A stretch of DNA of 64,000 nucleotides from Endozoicomonas sp. 4G. GTDB lineage: Bacteria > Pseudomonadota > Gammaproteobacteria > Pseudomonadales > Endozoicomonadaceae. Below the pieces are notes generated by a model. That model saw only the letters and a program-made list of their open reading frames with translations. It ran no database searches and was not told the origin of the DNA. Both the position numbers and the translations under genes were made by a program. Below, piece by piece: positions 44,144 to 51,787 of this stretch. Position 1 is the stretch's first letter, and each line of letters begins with the position of its first letter. Where the stretch lies: the NCBI RefSeq assembly GCF_023822025.1, contig NZ_CP082909.1, positions 124,001-188,000 of the forward strand. Direction: 5' to 3'.

Positions 44144-44176
44144 GTACACGGTTTCAATTACATTTAAACCGTGTAC
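44144..44176. repeat. Palindromic insertion in paralogue B upstream region
   Basis: GTACACGGTTT and AAACCGTGTAC are perfect 11-bp arms around an 11-base loop. The other copies of this spacer read CACTAGAATAG without it, so it looks like a small inserted element. Confidence 0.7.
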
Positions 44177-44188
44177 CAGAATAGTCAC

Positions 44189-44252
44189 AATTAATCCTTC
44201 CGTTGGAATTTTTAGTCACTAAAGATTGAAAGCCACAAAATAGCGGGTCAAT
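44189..44252 (-). promoter_or_regulatory. Conserved upstream block before paralogue B
   Basis: Copy of the block with CCTTCCGTTGGAATTTTTAG followed by CACTAAAG and AAAGCCACAAAATAG. Confidence 0.6.
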
Positions 44253-44257
44253 CTGTT

Positions 44258-45514
44258 TTACTGATCCTTGTGCGAAAAATACATTCCCAAGTCTCTGCTG
44301 ATGACGCCTCCAACAGCGCCTGCTTCCTGTGTAGTTTCATTGGCGGCACCTTGATTGTCTGAAGAGTCGTCAGAAGAAAAATCCTGGGGAAAATAGTTAT
44401 CTTGAAAAGATTCACCATCCTGGGAAGAGTGGCACGATTGATCACTGGCGGCTTCTGAAGATGAATCGCCTTTCTCAACTAATTTAGTTGGGGGTCTGAG
44501 GTTAGTACCCAGAATATGGTTTATAAACTCTAGCTTGCACTGATTATTATGGGTAGCTTTAGGTAGGGGGCGTAAAGGTCTGTGGCACAGTATGCACATC
44601 TTTTCGTAAATGGTTATAAGAACGTTAGGGGGAAGGAAATTTTGCAACAGTTCTTCCAGTGTTTCTGGCCAGCTCTGATTAAAATCCATGCAATGTTGAG
44701 TAGCATTTGCCATTGAGCTTAAAACGAGTAAAAGAGCTGTTTCAGTGTTCAGGTTGGCTGCTGTGAGTTGGTTTGCAAAGTGTTGCGGAGATTCGAAATT
44801 GTCCATATCGCCAGACATCAGGAGGTTAGGCAGTGCCTGATGGTAGCTGCTTAAGGTAACCCTGTTGATCAGCAGATCGGAATAATACGGAAAACTATTG
44901 AAGGGAAAAGCATAAGGGCCAAGAAAAGCAAAAAGCATCAGGACTAAACTCTTATTAGTATTGCTAAAATCAGTCTGATTTTCTTCTTGGTCTGGATCGA
45001 TTATAACGTAATAGGGATTACTTTGGTTATTTTCAGATAAAAACGCCTGTTCATAGAGGCCTGTTACCATTGCTTTTATTTTCTCTTGATTTTCCGGACT
45101 GGTGCTTGTGGTCATATTGATCGTGTAAATACGGAATATCAGTCTCAATACTTGCAGAGTGCGCGCTCGTTGGTATTGAGGATCTCCTGTGTTCACGTAA
45201 TGCCAGTAAAAGTCTGTCAGATACTCAATGTTTTGTGGGTCAATCACGAAATTATCATGGGTTTCCAGTCGATCGTCTCCAGATACATCATCATCGGTTA
45301 AATTCAGTCCAAAAAAACCAATACGAATATTATTAAATGGGCTCGAGATGGAAGCCTGTGCGCTATTTTTTCGTTTTTTTGAGGGTGGCTCCTCGTTTTT
45401 TTTATAATGCTGACGAAACTCCTCAAGGTCATAGGTGTCATTTGCCAGCGCCTGCTGACACAACAAAAAAAACACTGAAACTAAAAGCCCCTTAAAGGCA
45501 TATTGTAGGGTCAT
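44258..45514 (-). CDS. Secreted effector-like paralogue C
   Basis: This 418-residue paralogue has a signal peptide (MTLQYAFKGLLVSVFFLLCQ then QALA), a short basic stretch (PPSKKRKNS) in place of the full cluster, the core SPFNNIRIGFFGLNLTDD and the end QEAGAVGG then MYFSHKDQ. Only 35 bp separate it from the end of paralogue D, and the conserved upstream block is absent, so it is probably transcribed with D. Confidence 0.85.
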   Translation of the reverse strand: MTLQYAFKGLLVSVFFLLCQQALANDTYDLEEFRQHYKKNEEPPSKKRKNSAQASISSPFNNIRIGFFGLNLTDDDVSGDDRLETHDNFVIDPQNIEYLTDFYWHYVNTGDPQYQRARTLQVLRLIFRIYTINMTTSTSPENQEKIKAMVTGLYEQAFLSENNQSNPYYVIIDPDQEENQTDFSNTNKSLVLMLFAFLGPYAFPFNSFPYYSDLLINRVTLSSYHQALPNLLMSGDMDNFESPQHFANQLTAANLNTETALLLVLSSMANATQHCMDFNQSWPETLEELLQNFLPPNVLITIYEKMCILCHRPLRPLPKATHNNQCKLEFINHILGTNLRPPTKLVEKGDSSSEAASDQSCHSSQDGESFQDNYFPQDFSSDDSSDNQGAANETTQEAGAVGGVISRDLGMYFSHKDQ

Positions 45515-45549
45515 AGCCTTACCTGCATTTGTTAAAACAACTATCCGTT

Positions 45550-46800
45550 TTACTGGTTCTTGAACGAAAAATACATTACCAGACTCAGAACTCTGCTGAA
45601 GACGCCTCCAACTGCTCCTGCTTCCTGTGCTGTTTCATTGTTGGCACCTCCGTTGGCACCTCCGTTGTCAGCACCTTCATCGTCTGAAGATTCATCAGAA
45701 GAAAACTCCCGGAAAACATGGTTATCCTGAACAGGTTCATAGCTTTGGGAAGAGTGGCTCTCAGGTGAAGATCCGGGGTAAATACCCAGAATATGGTATA
45801 TAAACTCTTGCGTGCTCTGGCGACTATAGATATCGCTAGATACAGAACAAGAAGGTCTATGGAACAGTTTCTCCATGTTTTGGTAACTGTCTTGAAGAAC
45901 CACAATGGGAGAGAACCTTTGTAACAGTTCTTCCAGTGTCTCTGGCCAGCTCTGCCCTAAATCCAGATACTGTTGAGCAGCGGTTGCCATTGAGCTTAAA
46001 CCGAGTAAAAGTGCTGTTTCAGTGTTCAGGTTGGCTGCTGTGAGTTGGTTTGCAAAACGTTGCGGAGATTCGTAATCTTCCATATTGCCAGACATCAGGC
46101 CGTTAGACAGTGCCTGATGGTAGCTGCTTAGGGAAATTCTTCTGGTCAGCTGATCGCAATAATGCGGAAAGCTATCTAAGGTATGAACATAAGGCCCAAG
46201 AAAAGCAAAAAGCATCAGGGCAAAACTATTATTAATGTTGTGATAATAAGACTGATCCCTTTCCTGGTCTGAACCCATAATAGCGTAATAGGGATTACTT
46301 TCGTTATTGCTAGTTGTTTCAGATAAAAAAACCTGTTCATAGAGACTTTTTACCATCGCTGTTATTTGCTGTTGAATTTCCAGGCTGGTGTTTGTGGTCA
46401 TATTGATCGTGAATATACGGAATATCAACCTGAATACTTTAAGAATGCGCGCCTGTTGGTATTGAGGGTCTCCTGTGTTCACGTAATGCCAGTAAAAGTC
46501 TGACAGATACTCAATATTTTGTGGGTCAATCACGAAATTATCATGGATTTCCAGTCGATCATCCCCAGATACATCATCATCGGTTAAATTCAGTCCAAAA
46601 AAACCAATGCGAATATTATTAAATGGACTTGTGATAGAAGCGCTCGTGTTATTTTGTGGTTTTTCTGAGGAAGGCTCCGGGCTTTTCTTATAATGTTGTC
46701 GAAATTCTTCGAGGTTATAGGTATCGATTGCAAGCCCCTGTAGAGAAAACAACAGGGACGCTGAAAACAAAAACATCTTAAGGACATGTTGTAGGTTCAT
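45550..46800 (-). CDS. Secreted effector-like paralogue D
   Basis: This 416-residue paralogue is more divergent at the start (MNLQHVLKMFLFSASLLFSL then QGLA) and has lost the basic cluster (PEPSSEKPQNNTSAS). The core SPFNNIRIGFFGLNLTDD and the HYVNTGDPQYQQARIL block are kept. It ends QEAGAVGG then VFSRVLSLVMYFSFKNQ. The spacer upstream (46801-46867) differs from the block of the other copies. Confidence 0.85.
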   Translation of the reverse strand: MNLQHVLKMFLFSASLLFSLQGLAIDTYNLEEFRQHYKKSPEPSSEKPQNNTSASITSPFNNIRIGFFGLNLTDDDVSGDDRLEIHDNFVIDPQNIEYLSDFYWHYVNTGDPQYQQARILKVFRLIFRIFTINMTTNTSLEIQQQITAMVKSLYEQVFLSETTSNNESNPYYAIMGSDQERDQSYYHNINNSFALMLFAFLGPYVHTLDSFPHYCDQLTRRISLSSYHQALSNGLMSGNMEDYESPQRFANQLTAANLNTETALLLGLSSMATAAQQYLDLGQSWPETLEELLQRFSPIVVLQDSYQNMEKLFHRPSCSVSSDIYSRQSTQEFIYHILGIYPGSSPESHSSQSYEPVQDNHVFREFSSDESSDDEGADNGGANGGANNETAQEAGAVGGVFSRVLSLVMYFSFKNQ

Positions 46801-46867
46801 AAAACTACCTTTATTAATTAAAGTTTATTATCAAGCCTTCTTGGGGATTTTGGGTCAGTAAAACTTT

Positions 46868-48163
46868 CTACTCTTTTAAAAGCTTCTCAATGCAGACCTC
46901 GCAAATACCCAGGCGTCTGCAGTTGTCTAATATGACTTTATGGTCCAGTGATCCTAAACAAATCGTACATTCATGACTTTCTCCCGTCGCTCCTCCAACC
47001 GCTCCTGCTTCCTGTTCTATTTCCTCGTCGGAGTCTCCAAGCTCTAAAATCCAGTCAGAACCGGATTCCTGGGGAGAAGGGTTCGATAGGTTGCCGGAGA
47101 CTTCTGATTGTTCTCGAAGGGATAATAATTCAGGGTTTTCGGGGTCAATACCCACAATATTGAACGTAAACTCTTGCATCCCGTCGTAGCTATACATGAT
47201 ATAAGGCAAAGGGCCTGAGCCGTTATTGCACAAGTTGTTCATATTGTCATAGCCGGTGCGCAGAAGATCATAAGGCACGAATCTTTCTAACAGCTCTTCC
47301 AGAGTTTCTGGCCACTTCGAATTTGTACATATGTGACAATGAGAAGCTCTTGCCATTGCGGACAGACCGATTAAAAGAGCTGTTTCAGTGTCCAGACCTG
47401 CTGCTCTAAGCTGATTGGCGAATTTTTTGGGCGTTTTATATTCGCTGATATTGCCAGACAGCCGTGAATCAGACAGTGCCTGACGGTAGCGTTTACGGGT
47501 AAAGCGATTAAGCAGCACAGAAGAGTAATCATGATGAAAGTTGTCGAAAATAGAGTAAGGGCCAAGAAAAGCGAAAAACATCATGACTAAACCGTGATTA
47601 ATATGGGTAGAGCCAGAGGGGAGTTCTGACAAATCTGGATTGAAATAATTGTAATAGGGATTACTCTCACCATTGATGGTTGCAGAAAAAAACAATTGTT
47701 CAAAGAGGCTTTTTCCCATGGCAAACATTTTCTGTTTGTTTTCCGGAGTCGTTTCCGTGGTCATATTGACAGTGAATATACGCAATATCAGTTTCAGTGC
47801 GTTCTGAATGCGCCCGTGCCGATGCTGAGCGTCTCCTATGTTCACGTAATAAGAGTAAAAGTTTAACAAGTTCAAAAAGCCTTGCTCATGAAGCACGAAA
47901 TCATCATAGGTTTCCAGCCGGTCATCTCCAGATACATCATCATCGGTTAAGTTCAGTCTGAAAAAGCCAATACGAATATTTTCAAATGGGCTCAAGGTGG
48001 AAGTGTGTGTTTTCTTTTGTCGTTTTTTTGGGGGTGGCTTATCGTTTTTTTTATAATGCTCACGAAATTCTTCAAGGTCATAGGCGTCGTTTGCCAGCCC
48101 CTGCTGACAAAACAACAAAAATACTGAAAACAAAAGCGCCTTAAAGGCACATTGTGGGGTCAT
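46868..48163 (-). CDS. Secreted effector-like paralogue E with RING-like tail
   Basis: This 431-residue paralogue has a signal peptide (MTPQCAFKALLFSVFLLFCQ then QGLA), a basic PPPKKRQKK cluster at 43-51 and the core SPFENIRIGFFRLNLTDD. After QEAGAVGG it carries ESHECTICLGSLDHK then VILDNCRRLGICEVC, with cysteines at 399, 402, 415, 421 and 424. The C-x2-C-x12-C-x5-C-x2-C order matches the first half of an IAP-type RING finger (there C-GHLVV-C), but the His is Arg and the final CPxC pair is missing. ATG 48163 follows AGGTAAG. Confidence 0.85.
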   Translation of the reverse strand: MTPQCAFKALLFSVFLLFCQQGLANDAYDLEEFREHYKKNDKPPPKKRQKKTHTSTLSPFENIRIGFFRLNLTDDDVSGDDRLETYDDFVLHEQGFLNLLNFYSYYVNIGDAQHRHGRIQNALKLILRIFTVNMTTETTPENKQKMFAMGKSLFEQLFFSATINGESNPYYNYFNPDLSELPSGSTHINHGLVMMFFAFLGPYSIFDNFHHDYSSVLLNRFTRKRYRQALSDSRLSGNISEYKTPKKFANQLRAAGLDTETALLIGLSAMARASHCHICTNSKWPETLEELLERFVPYDLLRTGYDNMNNLCNNGSGPLPYIMYSYDGMQEFTFNIVGIDPENPELLSLREQSEVSGNLSNPSPQESGSDWILELGDSDEEIEQEAGAVGGATGESHECTICLGSLDHKVILDNCRRLGICEVCIEKLLKE

Positions 48164-48208
48164 AGCCTTACCTGCATTCGTTAAAATAACTTCACTAGAA
48201 TAGTTATG

Positions 48209-48271
48209 AATAATCCTTCCGTTGGAATTTTTAGCCGCTAAAGTTTGAAAGCCAAAAAATAGCAGCTCAAT
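48209..48271 (-). promoter_or_regulatory. Conserved upstream block before paralogue E
   Basis: Copy of the block with CCTTCCGTTGGAATTTTTAG and AAAGCC, slightly diverged. Confidence 0.6.
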
Positions 48272-48272
48272 C

Positions 48273-49586
48273 CTACTCTTTGAAAGCGCGCTCAATACAG
48301 GTTTCACAAATACCCATTTTTCTACAACAGTTTTCACAAATATCGAGGCTTCTAACGTTTTCTATAATGGCTTTATATGGCGGTGATCCTGAACAAACCT
48401 TACATTCATGACTCTCTTCTGTCGCCCCTCCAACCGCTCCTGCTTCCTGCTCTATTTCTTCGTTGTGATCTTCAAACTTTGAACGCCAGTCAGAATCGGA
48501 ATACTGAGTAGAAGCGTCCGTTAAATTGGCGGCTTTTGGTTTTTTTCGAGAGAGCGAATTCTGGATTTCAATACCCATAAGGTTTTCTGTAAACTCGTTC
48601 ATGCTGTAAAATATGCTATCAGGCACAGTACCTGAAGAGCCAGTGCACAGGATGTTCATATTGTTATAGGCGACGAGTATAAAGTGAGAAGGTACGAATC
48701 TTTTTAACAGTTCTTCCAGAGTTTCTTGCCAGGACACATCATTTATATTCATGCAAAAATAAGAAGCATGTGCCAGTGCACACAGAGTGATTAAAAGAGC
48801 TGTTTCAGCGTCCAGACCTGCTGCTATGAGTTGATTGGCAAAGTGTTCTGGAGTGTTATATTCTCCGATATTGTCAGACAGCCGTGAATCAGACAGCGCC
48901 TGATGGTAGTGTTGATGGGTAAAGCGTCTAATCAGCACAGAAGCGTGATCAAAATAGTCATCGTAACCGGTAAATAAATGAGGGCCAAGAAAAGCGAAAA
49001 ACATCATGACTAAGCCGTGATTGATATGGGTAGAGTCAGACGGGTTTTCTGACAAACCTGAATTGAAATAATGGTAATAGGGGTTACTCTCACCATTGAT
49101 GGTTGCAGACAAAAACAATTGTTCAAAGAGTCTTTTTGCCATGGCATGTATTTTCTGTTTATTTTCCGGACTGGTTTCCGTGGTCATATTGACAGTGAAT
49201 ATACGCAATATCAGGTTCAGTGCGTTCTGAATACGCCCGTGCCGATCCTGGGGACCCCCTATGTTGACGTAATAAGAGTAAAAGTTTAACAGGTTCAAAA
49301 AGCCTTGCTCATGAACCACGAAATCATTATAGGTCTCCAGTCGTTCATCTCCAGATACATCATCATCTGTCAAATTCAGTCCGAAAAAGCCAATACGAAT
49401 GTTTTCAAATGGACTCGTGGTGGAAGAGCGTGCTCTCTTTTGTGGTTTTTTTAGGGGTGGCTTATCGTTTTTTTTATAATGCTCACGAAATTCTTCAAGG
49501 TCATAGGTGTCGTTTGCCAGCCCCTGCTGACAAAACCACAAAAATACTGAAAGCAAAAGCGCCTTAAAGGCACATTGTAGAGGCAT
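48273..49586 (-). CDS. Secreted effector-like paralogue F with doubled RING-like tail
   Basis: This 437-residue paralogue is the first of the array. It has a signal peptide (MPLQCAFKALLLSVFLWFCQ then QGLA), a weaker basic stretch (PPLKKPQKRAR) and the core SPFENIRIGFFGLNLTDD. After QEAGAVGG the tail has cysteines at 395, 398, 417, 420, 421, 427 and 430. The NVRSLDICENC unit is followed by CRKMGICETC, so the second half of the paralogue E cysteine module is duplicated and its first Cys is lost. ATG 49586 follows AGGTAAG. Confidence 0.85.
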   Translation of the reverse strand: MPLQCAFKALLLSVFLWFCQQGLANDTYDLEEFREHYKKNDKPPLKKPQKRARSSTTSPFENIRIGFFGLNLTDDDVSGDERLETYNDFVVHEQGFLNLLNFYSYYVNIGGPQDRHGRIQNALNLILRIFTVNMTTETSPENKQKIHAMAKRLFEQLFLSATINGESNPYYHYFNSGLSENPSDSTHINHGLVMMFFAFLGPHLFTGYDDYFDHASVLIRRFTHQHYHQALSDSRLSDNIGEYNTPEHFANQLIAAGLDAETALLITLCALAHASYFCMNINDVSWQETLEELLKRFVPSHFILVAYNNMNILCTGSSGTVPDSIFYSMNEFTENLMGIEIQNSLSRKKPKAANLTDASTQYSDSDWRSKFEDHNEEIEQEAGAVGGATEESHECKVCSGSPPYKAIIENVRSLDICENCCRKMGICETCIERAFKE

Positions 49587-49629
49587 AGCCTTACCTGCAT
49601 TAGTTAAAACAACCTCACTAGAATAGTTA

Positions 49630-49694
49630 TAATTAATCCTTCCGTTGGAATTTTTTGTTGCTAAAGCTTGAAAGCCACAAAATAGTGGGTCAAT
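49630..49694 (-). promoter_or_regulatory. Conserved upstream block before paralogue F
   Basis: Copy of the block with CCTTCCGTTGGAATTTTTTG. The rest of 49587-49875 (spacer to the zinc-finger gene) shows nothing else recognisable. Confidence 0.6.
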
Positions 49695-49875
49695 CGGTTA
49701 AATAAGCAGAACCTTAGTTCCTTAAGGTATCTCTTTGTCAGCTTAGGGTTCCTGGCCCATGTCCTTCACTGCAAGATTGACAGAGCGAGAACCTTCCAAT
49801 AATTAGGAAGCGCACACGTTTCTCTTTGTCTATCTTTACCGGTTCTGATTTGTAGAGAAACGAAAGGATAGAACC

Positions 49876-51699
49876 ATTAAATATCTAATCTTCCACTTAT
49901 TGGTTTTCGTGTCTTTCGCCTGTCTGGCGGAGTCGCAGACTCACAGTTTTATCGTTGAGGTTGACCAGAATACAGCTTCGACAAGACAGAATTTTTCTGT
50001 AAAGACTGAGCCAGACACATCATCTGCATCTGCATCTGCATCTGCATCTGCATCTGCAATGCGAATGATGGGCCGGGGACCGATGCAAAGCGAGCCATCA
50101 CAAATGGCCGGCACAAAGGGATATCCAGGGTCAGACGCGCCACCCGATGACAAGCCCTTTAGGCCTGGAGGGTTGTGGGAAAGACTGACAACGGTGTTCA
50201 AATCGGTGTCGTGGCAGTTGCTCTACGCCAACAATAACGTTGTCGGCTACAGACTGCTCCTGTCTCTTCAGGGAGATTCGCTGCCTCGCCAGTCTTTTGT
50301 CTGGGGGCCGGTGGTGGTAACCGTTATCGTGGGCTGGTTGTCAGGAAGTTACTGGAACCCGGGAGCAGCCATGTTCAAGCAACTGGATGAGCAGTCGTTT
50401 AATCAACAGCACGAACCTCAGATTATCACTTTGATGGACAATACCGGCGGCAGTAACTATTCCTGGGCAACGTTATGGGATTACTCTCAGCCACTTCATA
50501 CGCCTTCAGGCACAGTAGGCAGTTCTTGTTTTTCACTCTTCAACAATGATGATGATGACGACCGTTCGGGCTGGCCCACTCACTCTGGACATACCTATGG
50601 CGTAAATTGCTATGAACATCCGTGTTGTACCCAACAAGGAAACTGTATCTTTGCTCCAAATCCTATTAAAACCCATTCTATGGATTGTGCTTGCAACGAG
50701 TGCCTTGACTCGCTTGATGAAATGTTGGCTACTTTCATAAACACCGAGTGCAATTCAATCTCGGATAATTCTTTCCTTTGCACAACAGATATCTATCCGC
50801 AAGCAAGTACCCAGGAACCGAACCCTAATTTAGTAAGTTACCCTGCTGAAGGTCGAACAGTTGCCAGAAAAGCTGACAGCACTACTAACAATCCGTACTT
50901 CCCACCTAATAACGATCTGTACTTCCAGCCTACTCAGGATCTGAACTTCCAACCTACTCAGGATCCGTACTTTCCACCCACTCAGAATTCGTACTGCCCA
51001 CCACTTGCTCAGAATTCGTACTGCCCACAACTTGCTCAGGATCCGTACTGCCTACCACCTACTCAGGATACGTACTGCCCACCTACTCAAGGTCTGACCT
51101 CCTCATCAATTCAAGAACTGACCACCTTATCAACTAAAAATGAGGCCTCCTCATCAATTCAAGAACTGACCACCTTATCAACTAAAAATGAGGACTCCTC
51201 ATCAACTCAAGAACTGACCAGCTTATCAACTAAAGAAGAGGCCTACTCATTAATTCAAGAACTGACCGCCTTATTAACTAAAAATGAGGCCTCCTCATCT
51301 ACTAAAAATGAGGCCTCCTCATCTACCAAAAATGAGGCCTCCTCATCTACTAAAAATCAGGCCTCTTCCTCAACTCAAGATCAGGCCTCTTCCTCAACTC
51401 AAGATCAGGCCTCTTCCTCAACTCAAGATCTGACCTCTAAACCTACTAAAAAAAGGAAAATATCCGGGCAAACCCACCCTGCATCCGAGCATAGCGTGGG
51501 GGTTGAAGAATGCGGCATTGATGGCTGTCGCCGACGGTTTACGATCACTTCAGCCTTGCTTTCCCATAAAGCCAAAAAGCATGGTTTAAAGACTGAAATA
51601 TGCGGTATTAATGGCTGCATCCTGCGCTTCGTCTCTTCAGATTTGGCTACTCACCAAGCCCAGGAGCATGGACAAGGTGGAGATAAGCAGGGGGACTGA
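49876..51699 (+). CDS. Secreted repeat protein with two C2H2 zinc fingers
   Basis: This frame of 607 residues starts with ATT 49876, seven to eight bases after AAAGGA; no ATG or GTG is available after the upstream stop. Only this start gives a full signal peptide (KYLIFHLLVFVSFACLA). TTG 49900 would leave it too short. Residues 49-60 are a Ser-Ala tract, about 141-157 one hydrophobic segment, then a Cys-rich region, FxPTQD repeats and TKNEASSS repeats. A KKRK basic cluster (525-528) precedes two zinc fingers (546-598), C-x4-C-x12-H-x4-H and C-x4-C-x11-H-x4-H. It is a candidate secreted nuclear DNA-binding effector (inference). Confidence 0.8.
   Translation: MKYLIFHLLVFVSFACLAESQTHSFIVEVDQNTASTRQNFSVKTEPDTSSASASASASASAMRMMGRGPMQSEPSQMAGTKGYPGSDAPPDDKPFRPGGLWERLTTVFKSVSWQLLYANNNVVGYRLLLSLQGDSLPRQSFVWGPVVVTVIVGWLSGSYWNPGAAMFKQLDEQSFNQQHEPQIITLMDNTGGSNYSWATLWDYSQPLHTPSGTVGSSCFSLFNNDDDDDRSGWPTHSGHTYGVNCYEHPCCTQQGNCIFAPNPIKTHSMDCACNECLDSLDEMLATFINTECNSISDNSFLCTTDIYPQASTQEPNPNLVSYPAEGRTVARKADSTTNNPYFPPNNDLYFQPTQDLNFQPTQDPYFPPTQNSYCPPLAQNSYCPQLAQDPYCLPPTQDTYCPPTQGLTSSSIQELTTLSTKNEASSSIQELTTLSTKNEDSSSTQELTSLSTKEEAYSLIQELTALLTKNEASSSTKNEASSSTKNEASSSTKNQASSSTQDQASSSTQDQASSSTQDLTSKPTKKRKISGQTHPASEHSVGVEECGIDGCRRRFTITSALLSHKAKKHGLKTEICGINGCILRFVSSDLATHQAQEHGQGGDKQGD
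50023..50058 (+). repeat. Hexanucleotide repeat TCTGCA x6
   Basis: Six in-frame copies encode Ser-Ala units. The 6-bp unit can change number without frameshift. Confidence 0.95.
51277..51429 (+). repeat. 24-bp tandem repeat encoding TKNEASSS units
   Basis: Six units of 24 bp (51277, 51301, 51325, 51349, 51373, 51397) and a partial one encode TKNEASSS-type octapeptides that drift to TQDQASSS. Earlier related units (ELTTLSTKNEASS) lie upstream of it. Confidence 0.9.
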
Positions 51700-51730
51700 G
51701 GTCCAATTACAGGCGCTTTTAACTCGTTCC

Positions 51731-51786
51731 CATACTGGGAGCCTCAGGGCCTGAAAGCATGGGAGTCAGGGTTTTGTGACAGTCGG
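51731..51786. repeat. REP-like sequence flanking the effector island
   Basis: CTCGTTCCCATACTGGGAGC and GGGTTTTGTGACAGTCGG resemble the 41277-41390 element (CTCGTTCCCACGC and AGTTTTGCGACAGCC). It lies just after the zinc-finger gene. Confidence 0.5.
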
Positions 51787-51787
51787 G

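Noticed and set aside
41407..49586. QEAGAVGG considered as a ubiquitin-like or double-glycine leader cleavage site.
   Set aside because: It lies near the C-terminus, not in a leader, and no peptidase or transporter partner is visible; kept only as a shared motif.
49900..51699. TTG 49900 as start of the zinc-finger gene.
   Set aside because: It leaves a signal peptide too short for export and lacks a ribosome site at good spacing.
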